64,000 nt of DNA, from positions 434,001 to 498,000 of the forward strand of contig NC_021184.1 of NCBI RefSeq assembly GCF_000233715.2. Reading direction: 5' to 3'. The notes beneath the pieces are model-generated. The model ran no database searches. It was not told the origin of the DNA and was given only the letters and a program-made list of their open reading frames with translations. Positions 1-8,943 of this stretch are shown here, one piece after another. How positions within the stretch are numbered: the first letter of the stretch is position 1; each line of letters opens with the position of its first letter. The position numbers and the translations under genes are program-made. This DNA comes from Desulfoscipio gibsoniae DSM 7213. Its GTDB lineage: Bacteria; Bacillota; Desulfotomaculia; Desulfotomaculales; Desulfallaceae.

Positions 1-596
1 GTTATGGCGCTACTGAAACCAGCGCGACCATCAGTTATGGCAGAATAGGCCACAGTGTACCAGGTTCCGTGGGGCAGGAGGCTAACGGTACCCGGATGAA
101 AGTGGTAGATGATTCGGGTAATGAGCTGCCGCCAGGAGAAGTGGGTGAAATATTGGTCAAAGGTCCGGGAATTTTTAAAGGTTACTGGGAGATGCCTGAG
201 GCGACCAAAGAAGCTTTCAGTGGAGAGTGGTACCACACTGGTGACTTGGGTAAGGTTAATGAAAACAGATGTTTTTACATCGTCGACCGAAAAAAAGACA
301 TGATCATTTGTGGTGGTTACAATGTTTATCCCAGAGAGGTGGAAGAAATTATTTACGAGAACCCGAAAGTTTTGGAAGTTGCCATAGTGGGATTCAAAGA
401 CACTGTTCGTGGCGAAATTCCGAAAGCATTCATCAAGTTAAGAGAAGGTGAAAAAATGACAAAACAAGAGGTGATCGATTATTGCGCGCTAAAATTAGCC
501 AAATATAAACTGCCGCGAGAAGTAGAGTTTTTGGATGAGTTTCCGAAAAACCCTACTGGCAAAATATTAAAGAGAATGCTGCAGGATAGAGCCTAA
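1..596 (+). CDS. AMP-dependent acyl/aryl-CoA ligase, C-terminal part (5' end outside window)
   Basis: The reading frame is open from the first bases of the window, so the gene starts upstream. It would activate a carboxylic acid to its CoA thioester through an acyl-adenylate. The visible part begins at the conserved YGATE-type adenylation motif, then shows WYHTGDLG, the hinge DRKKDMIICGG and the C-terminal PTGKILKR motif with the catalytic lysine. It resembles the full-length ligases at 34926 and 47490 in this window. The substrate cannot be read from the fragment; an aromatic or medium-chain acid is likely from the neighbourhood. It ends in TAA with no obvious terminator hairpin. Confidence 0.9.
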   Translation, partial: YGATETSATISYGRIGHSVPGSVGQEANGTRMKVVDDSGNELPPGEVGEILVKGPGIFKGYWEMPEATKEAFSGEWYHTGDLGKVNENRCFYIVDRKKDMIICGGYNVYPREVEEIIYENPKVLEVAIVGFKDTVRGEIPKAFIKLREGEKMTKQEVIDYCALKLAKYKLPREVEFLDEFPKNPTGKILKRMLQDRA

Positions 597-861
597 ATGT
601 AATGACGTAGCTCTATCAATATTAGACATAACTTAATTGAGTTATGCTTTTCTGAAATACAGGACTTGGCAACGAGAAACCACAATGTTCTGGCAGAACA
701 TCCGTGGTTTTGAATAGATGTCCTTATTTCGCAGGCTTCAAACTTTTATGGTCCGTCGAAAATTCCTTCCTTAACATAAATGTCAAACCAATTAAAGGGT
801 ACTATAGTTAAGACCAAAGTTACCTTTCAGTTTAAATCGTAATGGGTGTGATAGAAATCAT

Positions 862-1260
862 GATCTAATCAGGTTGGTTGCCTCTACCAGATAATAACTC
901 AAGTACTTATTGCCGGAATGAATGCGGCGGGTATTATGTGTCCGTTATTCACCGGACTGATGTTAATTCCAAAAAGGCCAGTAAATTTGGCAAGGGACTT
1001 ATGATTTTAAAAGCGGCTTATATCACCGACTTCTGCAAGAGTACCGGCAGCATAAACCTGGCCAACCCCTTTAATAGAAGTTAAAGTCTGGGGCATAGCC
1101 TCAGGGTGTTTGATAATCAACTTGTCCAACTTCTTAATCTTTAGCCTCCATACCAAGCACCACTTTCTATATCGAATGCTGGGCTACGATGTCAATAATA
1201 TTATCCACTAAAGCGTTTGCCCCGTCCAAGTTATTTAAAACATTAAACTTATCACAGAAC
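862..1260 (-). pseudogene. Decayed IS110-family transposase
   Basis: On the minus strand, in shifting frames, conserved pieces of an IS110/IS116/IS902 transposase can be read. They are NNLDGANALVDNIIDIVAQH near 1235-1160, KLDKLIIKHPEAMPQTLTSI and KGVGQVYAAGTLAEVGDISR near 1135-1030, a KSLAKFTGL stretch, and KYLSYYLVEATNLIR near 905-865. Several stops and frameshifts are present, and much of the DEDD catalytic region between the first two pieces is missing. No terminal repeats were identified. The 597-1552 interval holds only this relic, an orphan palindrome and a terminator. Confidence 0.75.
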
Positions 1261-1400
1261 AGCCATTGGCATTTTAAAAAATGTATGGTAGTGGCCGGCA
1301 TCGGCCTAGCCCTAGCCTTGACCCCATATGGCGTCTATTCAATATAGTTATAAAGTATACAATAGATAAAAGTTATCACTTAGTTTACTCACTCTATGTC

Positions 1401-1441
1401 AATTAGCAAATTTGCAGAATGTTTCTGTAAATTTGCTAATT
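1401..1441. promoter_or_regulatory. Orphan copy of the activator palindrome (UAS-1)
   Basis: The left arm AATTAGCAAATTTGCAG and the right arm CTGTAAATTTGCTAATT are separated by 7 nt and complement each other at 16 of 17 positions. The architecture is the same as that of the palindromes upstream of sigma-54 promoters elsewhere in the window. No -24/-12 promoter or gene start lies at the usual distance, so it appears stranded beside the transposase relic. Confidence 0.6.
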
Positions 1442-1453
1442 GATTATTTTAAC

Positions 1454-1490
1454 AAAGTGGCTTTCCTTTAATAGGGAAGCCACTTTTTTT
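1454..1490 (+). terminator. Rho-independent terminator
   Basis: A GC-containing stem (AAAGTGGCTT paired with AAGCCACTTT, extended by CC/GG) is followed by a run of seven T on the plus strand. It would stop plus-strand transcription and may insulate the convergent minus-strand genes at 1553-3173. Confidence 0.75.
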
Positions 1491-1552
1491 AAATTAATAT
1501 TACTTTTTAAAAATATTAGTTATTTTTCAATATTCTGAACTATTTCTCGTTA

Positions 1553-1741
1553 TTATTCTTTACTATATTCCAACTCCGGCACGATCTCGTCGATTTCTCC
1601 TTGAAGCCATTTGGCCCAATGAAGGTTCATGTCAGCCATTTTATAGCATTGGAGAAGCGCTGGAATATTTGTATCCCGGATTAACACCGATAGTTTAGCT
1701 CGAATATCAGCTAACACGGCAAGATGTTCTTCTTGTAACAT
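1553..1741 (-). CDS. Small hypothetical protein (62 aa) downstream of phenylacetate-CoA-ligase-like gene
   Basis: The gene starts at an ATG preceded by a purine-rich AAGGGGG ribosome binding site, 34 nt after the ligase stop, and so is probably cotranscribed with it. The product is short, probably mostly helical and soluble, with a WAKWLQGEIDE segment and an acidic C-terminus. No signal peptide, membrane segment or metal motif is visible. I do not recognise the family. The ribosome binding site and position favour a real gene, but its upstream partner is interrupted. Confidence 0.5.
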   Translation of the reverse strand: MLQEEHLAVLADIRAKLSVLIRDTNIPALLQCYKMADMNLHWAKWLQGEIDEIVPELEYSKE

Positions 1742-1775
1742 CCACGTTACCCCCTTGCAATGATATTAATGGTTA

Positions 1776-3173
1776 TTAATTTTGCGATCGATCCAGTTCC
1801 CGGCGGAATTCCTTTGGTCTTTTATCTATTACGCGTTTCATTTTGCCTGAGTCGGAACGAGGCAGGCTATTTGGTTCGCTTGCCACCACCTTCATCCGCA
1901 AGCCTATTTTATCTTTAACATTCTCTTGAATTTGACCCGCAATTTTACCCCAATCAGACTCGGGAATATCCTGCTTGGGCTCAAAAATAACTTCCATTTG
2001 GTCCAGACCGGCCGCATCTCGTGTTAAAACTAAATGGAAGTAATTGGTAGTTCCAGGCACCTGCAATACTATATTTTCCACAGCCGAAGGATAAACATTG
2101 GTGGCCTTTACAGTAATCATGTAGTCACTGCGCCCAAGTACCACACCGTCGAGGTAACGCCAGGTACAACTACACCCACAGTGGTTTTGATGGCTATATG
2201 ATCGAACCAAATCATGGGTCCTATAATTAATAAGAGGTTGGGCGTTATTTACATAAGTAGTTATAATGTTTTCGCCAACTTCTCCGTCCATTAATTCTTT
2301 GCCTGTGCTCGGATCCATCGTCCAGGAGTAATTATTCATTTCGTTCATGTGCACACCTTTTCGGTTAGGACAACCGGGGGCGATGGCATCAAGTTCCGCC
2401 ACTCCTAGTAATTCCCCGGAAATGGCGCCGTAAGCTTCGTCTAGTTGCATACGGATTGCTTCGATTGAACAAGGCCCTGGCTCACCCGCATGGTAAGTAT
2501 ACTTGATGGTTGAATTAGGCATGTCAAACCCCATTTTTTGTGCCTCTTCCGCTATTCGCAAAGCATAGCTGGGAGTACTGATAAGGACTGTGGGTTTCAT
2601 TTCCGCAATGTTTTTTACGTGTCCTTCAGTTGTTTGCCCCCCGCCCGGAATAATCCTCACCCCCAGGCGCCGGGCACCCCAATAGGCACTCTAGAACCCG
2701 GCATAAGAGCCGAAACTGAAAGCAAAGTAAAAAGAATCAGTGGGTCGGATACCTAATGCCCACCAACCGTAAACCCATGATTCTCCATAGCGTTCCGTGT
2801 CGTACATGGTAAAGGGTATTCTCAAGGGAGCACCTGTTGAACCGGAAGTATTGCAATGATGTGCCATGAAATCTTCCTGTACAGCACTGGTTAATCCATA
2901 AAGCGGGTTTTCACTCTGGAGATGTAAAAAGTCTTTTTTGTCAGTTAGGGGCACCTTGGTTTTGAAATCATCCAATGTTTTTACATCTTGCGGGTGAAAA
3001 CCAATACTGTCCCATTTTTCCCTGTAAAAGCGGCTATTTTGATAAGCATGATTTAAAAGGGATTTAAGACGTTGAAGATGAAAAGCATCCAGTTTTTCCC
3101 GGCTCATGATCTCGGCGGGCTCATTCCAAAATTTCTGTCCAATAAGCTCATATGTCCAATAACGTAGCGTCAT
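1776..3173 (-). pseudogene. Phenylacetate-CoA ligase (PaaK)-like gene interrupted by an in-frame TAG
   Basis: Read through the stop, the product is about 465 residues, normal for the PaaK branch of AMP-forming ligases, which make arylacetyl-CoA. The N-terminal 160 residues contain the P-loop CNTSGSTGAPLRIPF. Codon 161 is TAG (2691-2693), after SYAGF and before SAYWGARRLG, and the same frame continues to the end with TYVNNAQPLINYRTHDLV and a basic C-terminal part. The stop probably replaces a Trp codon (TGG to TAG). It may be a pseudogene, a sequencing error or a suppressed stop. It is probably transcribed with the small gene downstream. Confidence 0.8.
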
Positions 3174-3437
3174 CTTTTAACCCCCTAAAACGTATTCTTT
3201 TGTATTTTGTGGTTACCAATATATAGTGCTTACAAAGTTTTTTTGTAAATTCATACCATATAAATTACACCTCCCATATAAATTTTTGTCGAGTTTGGCT
3301 GACCTTTAATTCCCGTCCTCAGGTAACAGAAATTTATGTAATATTTGAACGAGAAACCGAACAATTAACTAAAAATAGAATTAAATTTAAATTGCTGGCC
3401 TAAAGTAAAACCTTTCAGCAAATTAAACTGATAAACA

Positions 3438-3453
3438 CGCAATATTTATACCA
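3438..3453 (-). promoter_or_regulatory. Candidate sigma-54 promoter for the PaaK-like gene
   Basis: The minus strand reads TGGTATaaataTTGCG, the correct 16-nt -24/-12 layout with a final G instead of A or T. It would give a leader of about 250 nt before the ligase start at 3173. The nearest palindrome (3820-3852) is about 370 nt upstream, farther than at the other promoters, so this is less certain. Confidence 0.45.
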
Positions 3454-3819
3454 AAGCGTAGGAGATTATTTATTTTAAACCTTAAAAAATCTCTCATTTT
3501 TGCTCATATTTTTGCTCATATGTGAATTTTTAGGTGTTATAAGACGCATAAAATTTAATTCTTAATCAATCCCAAACACTATTGCAAAAAAACAGTCTAG
3601 GGAAAATTATTATTACTGTTTAAGCGCGACGATTTGTTTTGCTGTTTTGCAGTTTACCAATGCCAAAACAACAAAAATATATGATGCTTGTACCTCTATT
3701 GTGCGGACATGCCTCCTAATGAAGCATGTCTTAATTATTTATCAATGGCTTATAACATTGGGTGGAGGATCCTATCAATATTATATTTTTAACTTGAGGA
3801 TGTGATTTTTAGGCAGAGT

Positions 3820-3852
3820 AGCAATTTTGCAGTAATGCTTTGCAAAAGCGCT
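3820..3852. promoter_or_regulatory. Activator palindrome UAS-2
   Basis: The arms AGCAATTTTGCAG and TTGCAAAAGCGCT, separated by 7 nt, match at 10 of 13 positions. It lies 142 nt upstream of the sigma-54 promoter at 3995 and belongs to the eight-copy family in this window. Confidence 0.65.
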
Positions 3853-3994
3853 GTACTAAAAGTGGGAAAAAGTAATGGTAAAAAAAGGATATTATCTGTT
3901 ACAGAGTATTAGTATGTGGTCATCCTGCAGAAAACGCAAAGGGGATTACCTAGATTGACTACTTTTTTTGCGCAATGCTGGGATGTTATTAAAC

Positions 3995-4010
3995 TGGTAT
4001 GCTTATTGCA
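3995..4010 (+). promoter_or_regulatory. Sigma-54 (-24/-12) promoter of the 4115-13450 operon
   Basis: TGGTATgcttaTTGCA has GG and GC at the required spacing and matches the TGGYRY-N5-TTGCW consensus. Transcription would begin near 4022 and run into the TTG start at 4115. Confidence 0.7.
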
Positions 4011-4114
4011 TGGCTAATTGCTTAACGTGGTCTTTTTGTGAAAAGCATCAGGTAATCATTTTCAACTTTCATTAAGGTTTCTACGAAAGTACAGACAAAG
4101 AAAGGGGTGGGCGT

Positions 4115-5617
4115 TTGGCAGGGATCATTGGATACGGGGCGTATATTCCCTCGTTACGTATCACAGCTAAAGAAATAAAAACGGTGTGGCCCATGGCCGG
4201 GAATGTCCCGGGGGTTAAGGAAAAGCCTGTTGCCGACCTTGACGAGGACACTGTAACAATGGCTGTTATGGCAGCAAAACGAGCTATAACACATGCCGGG
4301 GTGGAAGTGGAAAAAATAGAGGCTATTTATACAGCCAGCACTTCGGCCCCCTGTGAAGAAAAGTCTATGGCCGCGTTAATCCAAACAGCTATTGGGGCAC
4401 CGGCGGAAGTCCTTGCAGTTGATATGGGTCAATCCACCAGGGCCGGTGTTGCGGCTTTGGTTAATTGTATGGCTCAAGTGCGGGCCGGCGACATTAACCT
4501 TGGTCTGGTGATTGCAAGTGATAACCGGTTGGCCCGGGCGGGAGATATGTTGGAGCAGAGTTTAGGTGCCGGGGCAGTAGCCTTGGTGGTGGGAAAAGAA
4601 ACGGTGATTGCAGATTTTTTGGGAGCTGCATCATTTACCAGTGAGTTTGCTAATATATGGCGACCGCGTGGGGAAAAATCACTCCGGCGACATGAAGATA
4701 GCCGATTGGAAAAGGAGTATGGTTTTCAGCGGGCAGTTATAGGGGCGAGCCTGGCTTTGCTCACGCGGTTGGGGCTAACGGGAGAATCTATTAAATACCT
4801 GGCTACAGCCGAACCTGATGGGAAGAGCCTGCAAGCCGTAGCAAAAATATTGGGTATTCAGCCTGAAGCGGCAAAGACTGCTAACTTGGCACCACTTTTA
4901 GGGGATACCGGTACTGCTGCCCCGCTTTTAGGTTTGGTTACTGTTCTCGAGCAAGGTAAGCTGGGTGAAAGGGTACTTGTAGTCGGTTACGGCTCGGGGG
5001 CCGGTAGTGATGCCTTTGCTTTGGGATTAACGGATAATATTGCAGCTAAAATGGAACAAGCGATGACTCTGGCTGAGGTGACAGCTGAAAAAAATTACCT
5101 GAGTTATACAGCCTATGCAAAGAGGGTAGGGGTGCTAAATGTGCCTCCAGCCTTGCCTGATCCAATTTCCGGGTACAGTAGTCAGCCGGGAATGATCAGG
5201 GATGTAGAGTACTTGATCGGGCTTAAAGCCCTGGAGTGTGAGAAATGTGGTTCCTTAAATTACCCATACCGGGATTATTGCATTGACTGTCGCGGTCAAT
5301 CGTTTAAAAAAGTTAATTTGCCCCGTCGTGGTCGTATTGTAACTTATAATGTGCAATATGTTTCTCCCATCGGACCGGAAGAAGTACCGGTAGTAGTTTG
5401 CACGGTAAGGCTGGATGGTGCGAGTGGAGAGCGCGGGGGCAAGGTGAGCGGGGCGATGGTGGCGGTTGACCCGGCGCAGGTAAAAATAGGTTTGCCGGTT
5501 GAATTGGTTTTCCGGCGGTGTGGTGAGGAACTGGGAATGCCTAAATACGGCTATAAATTTAAGCCAATACCCGAACCAAAAAGTTGTGAAGGGGGGGTAC
5601 CTGACTGTGGCGCGTAA
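4115..5617 (+). CDS. HMG-CoA synthase-like domain fused to zinc-ribbon/OB-fold (DUF35) domain
   Basis: The start is TTG, chosen because AAAGGGGTGG lies just upstream and the product then begins at the first beta strand of the thiolase fold. Residues 1 to about 340 are HMG-CoA-synthase-like. Residues about 370-480 are a DUF35 domain with a zinc ribbon (Cys375, Cys378, Cys389, Cys392). At the position where HMG-CoA synthases carry the nucleophilic Cys (ACxAG) this protein has STRAG (Thr108), so it is unlikely to make HMG-CoA. It overlaps the thiolase gene by 11 nt. A plausible role is as a partner or scaffold of that thiolase, by analogy with thiolase/DUF35 pairs. The exact reaction is unknown. 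Confidence 0.75.
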   Translation: MAGIIGYGAYIPSLRITAKEIKTVWPMAGNVPGVKEKPVADLDEDTVTMAVMAAKRAITHAGVEVEKIEAIYTASTSAPCEEKSMAALIQTAIGAPAEVLAVDMGQSTRAGVAALVNCMAQVRAGDINLGLVIASDNRLARAGDMLEQSLGAGAVALVVGKETVIADFLGAASFTSEFANIWRPRGEKSLRRHEDSRLEKEYGFQRAVIGASLALLTRLGLTGESIKYLATAEPDGKSLQAVAKILGIQPEAAKTANLAPLLGDTGTAAPLLGLVTVLEQGKLGERVLVVGYGSGAGSDAFALGLTDNIAAKMEQAMTLAEVTAEKNYLSYTAYAKRVGVLNVPPALPDPISGYSSQPGMIRDVEYLIGLKALECEKCGSLNYPYRDYCIDCRGQSFKKVNLPRRGRIVTYNVQYVSPIGPEEVPVVVCTVRLDGASGERGGKVSGAMVAVDPAQVKIGLPVELVFRRCGEELGMPKYGYKFKPIPEPKSCEGGVPDCGA

Positions 5618-6785
5618 GAAGAACTTCAAAGTAGCTGTTGTAGGTGCTGGGATGAACAAATTTGGCGAATTATTCCATCAGAGCTATGAAGATATGATAG
5701 TTGAAGCCTACCGGGCATGTTTAAAAAGCGTTGATAAGGGGATTGACGAAAATGATATCCAGGCTGCCTGGTTGGGTACCGTCCAGGGAAGCCTGATCCG
5801 CCGCGAGCTGGTATCCGGGTCATCTTTGGCCGAACCCCTTGGGCTTTCTATACCGGTTACCAGAATTGAGAACGTTTGTGCAGCTGGAAGCGATGCCATT
5901 CGCAATGCGGCCTGCGCTATAATGGCGGGGCTGTACGAGACAGTGCTGGTTGTAGGTGCGGAAAAAATGCGCGATGTACCTTCCAGAGCCAGCCTGGTGG
6001 CTAACCGGGGGATTATGTCGCATCTATGGTGGCATCCCCGGGGCGCCTCAGCACCAATGGTCTTTGGTCAGATCGGTACTGCTCACATGCACGCCTATGG
6101 CACTACAAGGGAACATTTTGCCAAGGTGGCGGTCAAAAACCATCACAACGGAACATTAAACCCCCATGCATTTTTCCGGTTCGAAATTACCGTCGAGAAG
6201 GTTTTAAACGCTCCAATGGTATCCTGGCCGCTGGGTTTGTTAGACTGCTGTCCTACCACAGACGGCGCGGCAGCGGTTATTTTGACCACTCCGGAGCGTG
6301 CCCGCCAGTATACTGATAAGCCAATATACTTGATCGGTACAGGATTAGGAGTAGATGTGGCCAATTCACATTGGCGAAGCACTTATACGGAATGGCCGGC
6401 CAATATCCAGGCCGCCCGGCAGGCCTATGAAATGGCCGGTATTACACCCCAAGACATTAGCCTGGCGGAATTACACGACTGCTTTACCTGTACAGAGCTG
6501 GTTACTTACGAGGACCTCGGTTTTTGCGAAAAAGGCCGGGGAGGGAAGTGGATAGACAACGGCGGTCCCATGTTGGATGGTGAAAAGCCATGCAACGTTA
6601 GTGGCGGTTTAAAGGCCAAAGGCCACCCTGTTGGGGCGACCGGCGTAGCCCAGGCCAATGAAATTTTCTTACAGTTAAGAGGTGAAGCAGGTAAGCGCCA
6701 GGTGTCAAATGCCCGGTTGGGGTTGACCCATAATATCGGTGGGGCTGGTCAACTAAGTTGCGTGAATATTTACAGTAATGAATAA
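5607..6785 (+). CDS. Thiolase (SCP-2/BbsB-like acetyl-CoA acyltransferase)
   Basis: The GTG start at 5607 is preferred over upstream in-frame starts because of the G-rich ribosome binding site at 5591-5597; it overlaps the previous gene. The 392-residue protein has the nucleophilic Cys91 in ENVCAAGSDA, a histidine in ELHDCFT and the GHPVGATG motif, so the catalytic residues are complete. It should cleave a 3-oxoacyl-CoA with CoA as the last step of beta-oxidation. Tight coupling to the HMG-CoA-synthase-like/OB-fold gene suggests that the two products form one complex. It is related to the thiolase at 42754. Confidence 0.85.
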   Translation: MARKKNFKVAVVGAGMNKFGELFHQSYEDMIVEAYRACLKSVDKGIDENDIQAAWLGTVQGSLIRRELVSGSSLAEPLGLSIPVTRIENVCAAGSDAIRNAACAIMAGLYETVLVVGAEKMRDVPSRASLVANRGIMSHLWWHPRGASAPMVFGQIGTAHMHAYGTTREHFAKVAVKNHHNGTLNPHAFFRFEITVEKVLNAPMVSWPLGLLDCCPTTDGAAAVILTTPERARQYTDKPIYLIGTGLGVDVANSHWRSTYTEWPANIQAARQAYEMAGITPQDISLAELHDCFTCTELVTYEDLGFCEKGRGGKWIDNGGPMLDGEKPCNVSGGLKAKGHPVGATGVAQANEIFLQLRGEAGKRQVSNARLGLTHNIGGAGQLSCVNIYSNE

Positions 6786-6856
6786 CTTCTTATTTTTCAG
6801 TTTTATGCTATCCATTATAAGTATGCAATGGCAAATATTATCGGGGGCGGTGTCTA

Positions 6857-7993
6857 ATGTTTCAGTTAAATGACGAACAGTTGCAAATCCAGGCGATGGC
6901 CCGCAGGTTTGCCGAAAAGGAAGTGGCGCCTTACGTCGACGAGTGGGAGGATAGTGCGTACTTACCAAGGGAAGTTTTTAAAAAGATGGCTGAATTGGGC
7001 TTTACCGGTATGTACTGTTCCGAAGAATACGGTGGTTTGAATTTAGATAGAGTTTCCGCTGTTTTGATTGCGGAGGAATTTGGTAGAGTGCAAAGAGCCC
7101 TGGGTTTCATCTTTATTCATAACCTGGTGCTGGAACTGATTAATGATTTTGGGACCCAAGAGCAGAGAGAGTATTGGTTACCTTTATTGGCAAACGGTGA
7201 TATGCTGGCGGCGTTTGGGTTGACCGAACCGGGTGCCGGTTCAGATGCCGCCAATATTCGAACCAGGGCGGTCAAGGATGGTAACCGTTATATTTTAAAT
7301 GGGCAAAAATGTTTTATCACCAATGCTGATGTGGCAGACGTGCTTTCTATTGCAGCCAAAACTGACCCGGGGGCGGGAGCGCGGGGCGTAAGTATATTTA
7401 TTGTGCCCAAAGGTACACCGGGCCTGTCTGTGCCGAAGGTGGAAAAAACTATGGGGGTTAGAAGTACACACATTTGTGAAATAGTTCTGGAAGATTGCGC
7501 AGTACCGGCCGCTCAATTGTTGGGAGGCGTTGAAAACAAAGGTTTCCCGATGTTAATGAAGGGTCTTGAGGGCGGGCGACTAACCAACGGTTCACTGGCT
7601 GTGGGTGTTGCACAAGGAGCTTTCGAGATTGCCCGTGATTATGCCAAACAAAGAAATGCTTTCGGAAACCCGATCGCTAATTTACAGGCGATACAATTTA
7701 TGCTGGCTGATATGGCCACCGAAATTGAAGCGGCACGATGGCTGGTTCGGTATGCGGCCTGGCGTAAAGACCAGGGTTTACGGGCTGGTATGTACGCTTC
7801 CATGGGCAAGCGCTATGGAGCTGATATGGCTATGAAGGTTACAACCGACGCCGTGCAAGTACTGGGAGGCTATGGATACATTCAGGATTATAAGGTGGAG
7901 CGGATGATGCGCGATGCCAAAATGACCCAAATCGTTGAAGGTACAAGCCAGATTCAGAGAACTATTATCGCTCGAGAAATACTAAAGGACTAA
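6857..7993 (+). CDS. Acyl-CoA dehydrogenase
   Basis: A 378-residue FAD flavoprotein of the usual family length. It shows FGLTEPGAGSDA (FAD and substrate binding), the C-terminal helical FAD domain with QVLGGYGYIQDYKVER, and Glu361 in VEGTSQIQR at the normal catalytic-base position. It would introduce the alpha-beta double bond into an acyl-CoA intermediate and pass electrons to ETF. The 71-nt gap after the thiolase gene and the shared strand place it in the same operon. The substrate is not determinable; a ring-cleavage product such as pimelyl- or glutaryl-type CoA fits the neighbours. Confidence 0.88.
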   Translation: MFQLNDEQLQIQAMARRFAEKEVAPYVDEWEDSAYLPREVFKKMAELGFTGMYCSEEYGGLNLDRVSAVLIAEEFGRVQRALGFIFIHNLVLELINDFGTQEQREYWLPLLANGDMLAAFGLTEPGAGSDAANIRTRAVKDGNRYILNGQKCFITNADVADVLSIAAKTDPGAGARGVSIFIVPKGTPGLSVPKVEKTMGVRSTHICEIVLEDCAVPAAQLLGGVENKGFPMLMKGLEGGRLTNGSLAVGVAQGAFEIARDYAKQRNAFGNPIANLQAIQFMLADMATEIEAARWLVRYAAWRKDQGLRAGMYASMGKRYGADMAMKVTTDAVQVLGGYGYIQDYKVERMMRDAKMTQIVEGTSQIQRTIIAREILKD

Positions 7994-8033
7994 ATGTTTA
8001 GTTGATTTTTAGAGAAAGGAGGAAGGCCGCTTT

Positions 8034-8912
8034 TTGTTTCCGGCCGCAAGATATATGGAAATAAAAACGTTAACTGTTGTGGGAGCAGGTATCATGGGGC
8101 GTGGCATTGCCCAGGTGGCTGCTATGGGCGGTTATGATGTGACTTTAGTGGATACGGAAGAAAAAATCCTTCAAAACGCTTACCAGATAATCCAAAAAAA
8201 TTTACAAAAGGGGGTGGAACTGGGTAAAGTATCACCGGAACTGCAGGCAGCGAGCATTGACCGTCTTAATACTACCACTGATCGTGCACTGGCGGCAAGT
8301 AAGTCGGACTTTGTAATCGAGGCTGTCCCTGAAATTATTAGCCTGAAGATGGAAATATTCCAGGATCTTGATCGCCATTGTCCGCCTCACGCCATACTGG
8401 CAACCAACACATCAGGTTTAAGCATTACCGAGATTGCCGCGAGCACGCGGCGGCCGGATAAAGTTATTGGGATGCATTTCTTTAACCCGGTACACCTGAT
8501 GAAACTAATTGAAATCGTACGGGGCTTGGAAACCTCCAACGACACAGTGGCCGCCAGTGAAACCGTAGCCGCTAGAATGAATAAGGAAACAGTAGAGGTT
8601 AACGAATTTCCCGGCTTGGTTACGAGCCGTATCAACGCTATGATTGGTAACGAAGCTTTTTACATGCTGCAAGAAGGAGTGGCCAGTGCCGAAAATATCG
8701 ACAAGGCGATAAAACTGGGACTAAACCACCCCATGGGACCGCTGGAACTGGGCGACCTGGTGGGCCTGGACGCCCGCCTGCGAGTTTTGGAGCACCTGCA
8801 CGCAACCCTGGGAGAAAAATATCGACCCTGCCCGTTGATGGTGAAGTATGTAAAGGCAGGTCGGTTGGGTCGAAAGACCGGTCAGGGTGTTTATGACTAC
8901 AGCAGTAAATAA
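8034..8912 (+). CDS. 3-hydroxyacyl-CoA dehydrogenase
   Basis: The N-terminal Rossmann motif is VVGAGIMGRGIAQ, the catalytic histidine is in GMHFFNPVHLMKLIE, and the C-terminal domain ends with GRLGRKTGQGVYDY. At 292 residues it is a stand-alone enzyme of 3-hydroxybutyryl-CoA dehydrogenase type. An AAAGGAGG site at 8015-8022 supports the TTG start at 8034. An internal ATG at 8055 (MEIK..., as in the paralogues at 10633 and 41085) is a good alternative but lacks its own ribosome binding site. It oxidises 3-hydroxyacyl-CoA to 3-oxoacyl-CoA with NAD. Confidence 0.88.
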   Translation: MFPAARYMEIKTLTVVGAGIMGRGIAQVAAMGGYDVTLVDTEEKILQNAYQIIQKNLQKGVELGKVSPELQAASIDRLNTTTDRALAASKSDFVIEAVPEIISLKMEIFQDLDRHCPPHAILATNTSGLSITEIAASTRRPDKVIGMHFFNPVHLMKLIEIVRGLETSNDTVAASETVAARMNKETVEVNEFPGLVTSRINAMIGNEAFYMLQEGVASAENIDKAIKLGLNHPMGPLELGDLVGLDARLRVLEHLHATLGEKYRPCPLMVKYVKAGRLGRKTGQGVYDYSSK

Positions 8913-8943
8913 ATTACTGTGATTTTGGAGGTGCTGTAAAGGG

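Larger units (their letters stand above)
3174..4114. other. Divergent regulatory region between the PaaK-like gene and the beta-oxidation operon
   Basis: No convincing coding sequence was found in these 940 bases. The region holds a minus-strand sigma-54-like promoter, one activator palindrome and a good plus-strand sigma-54 promoter, listed separately. It is AT-rich, with long untranslated leaders on both sides. Confidence 0.6.

Noticed and set aside
878-1084. Plus-strand open frame of 68 codons
   Set aside because: It runs antisense through the IS110-family relic, has no ribosome binding site and no recognisable protein features.
5255-5659. Minus-strand open frame of 134 codons
   Set aside because: It is fully antisense to the HMG-CoA-synthase-like and thiolase genes, whose frames show clear family motifs.
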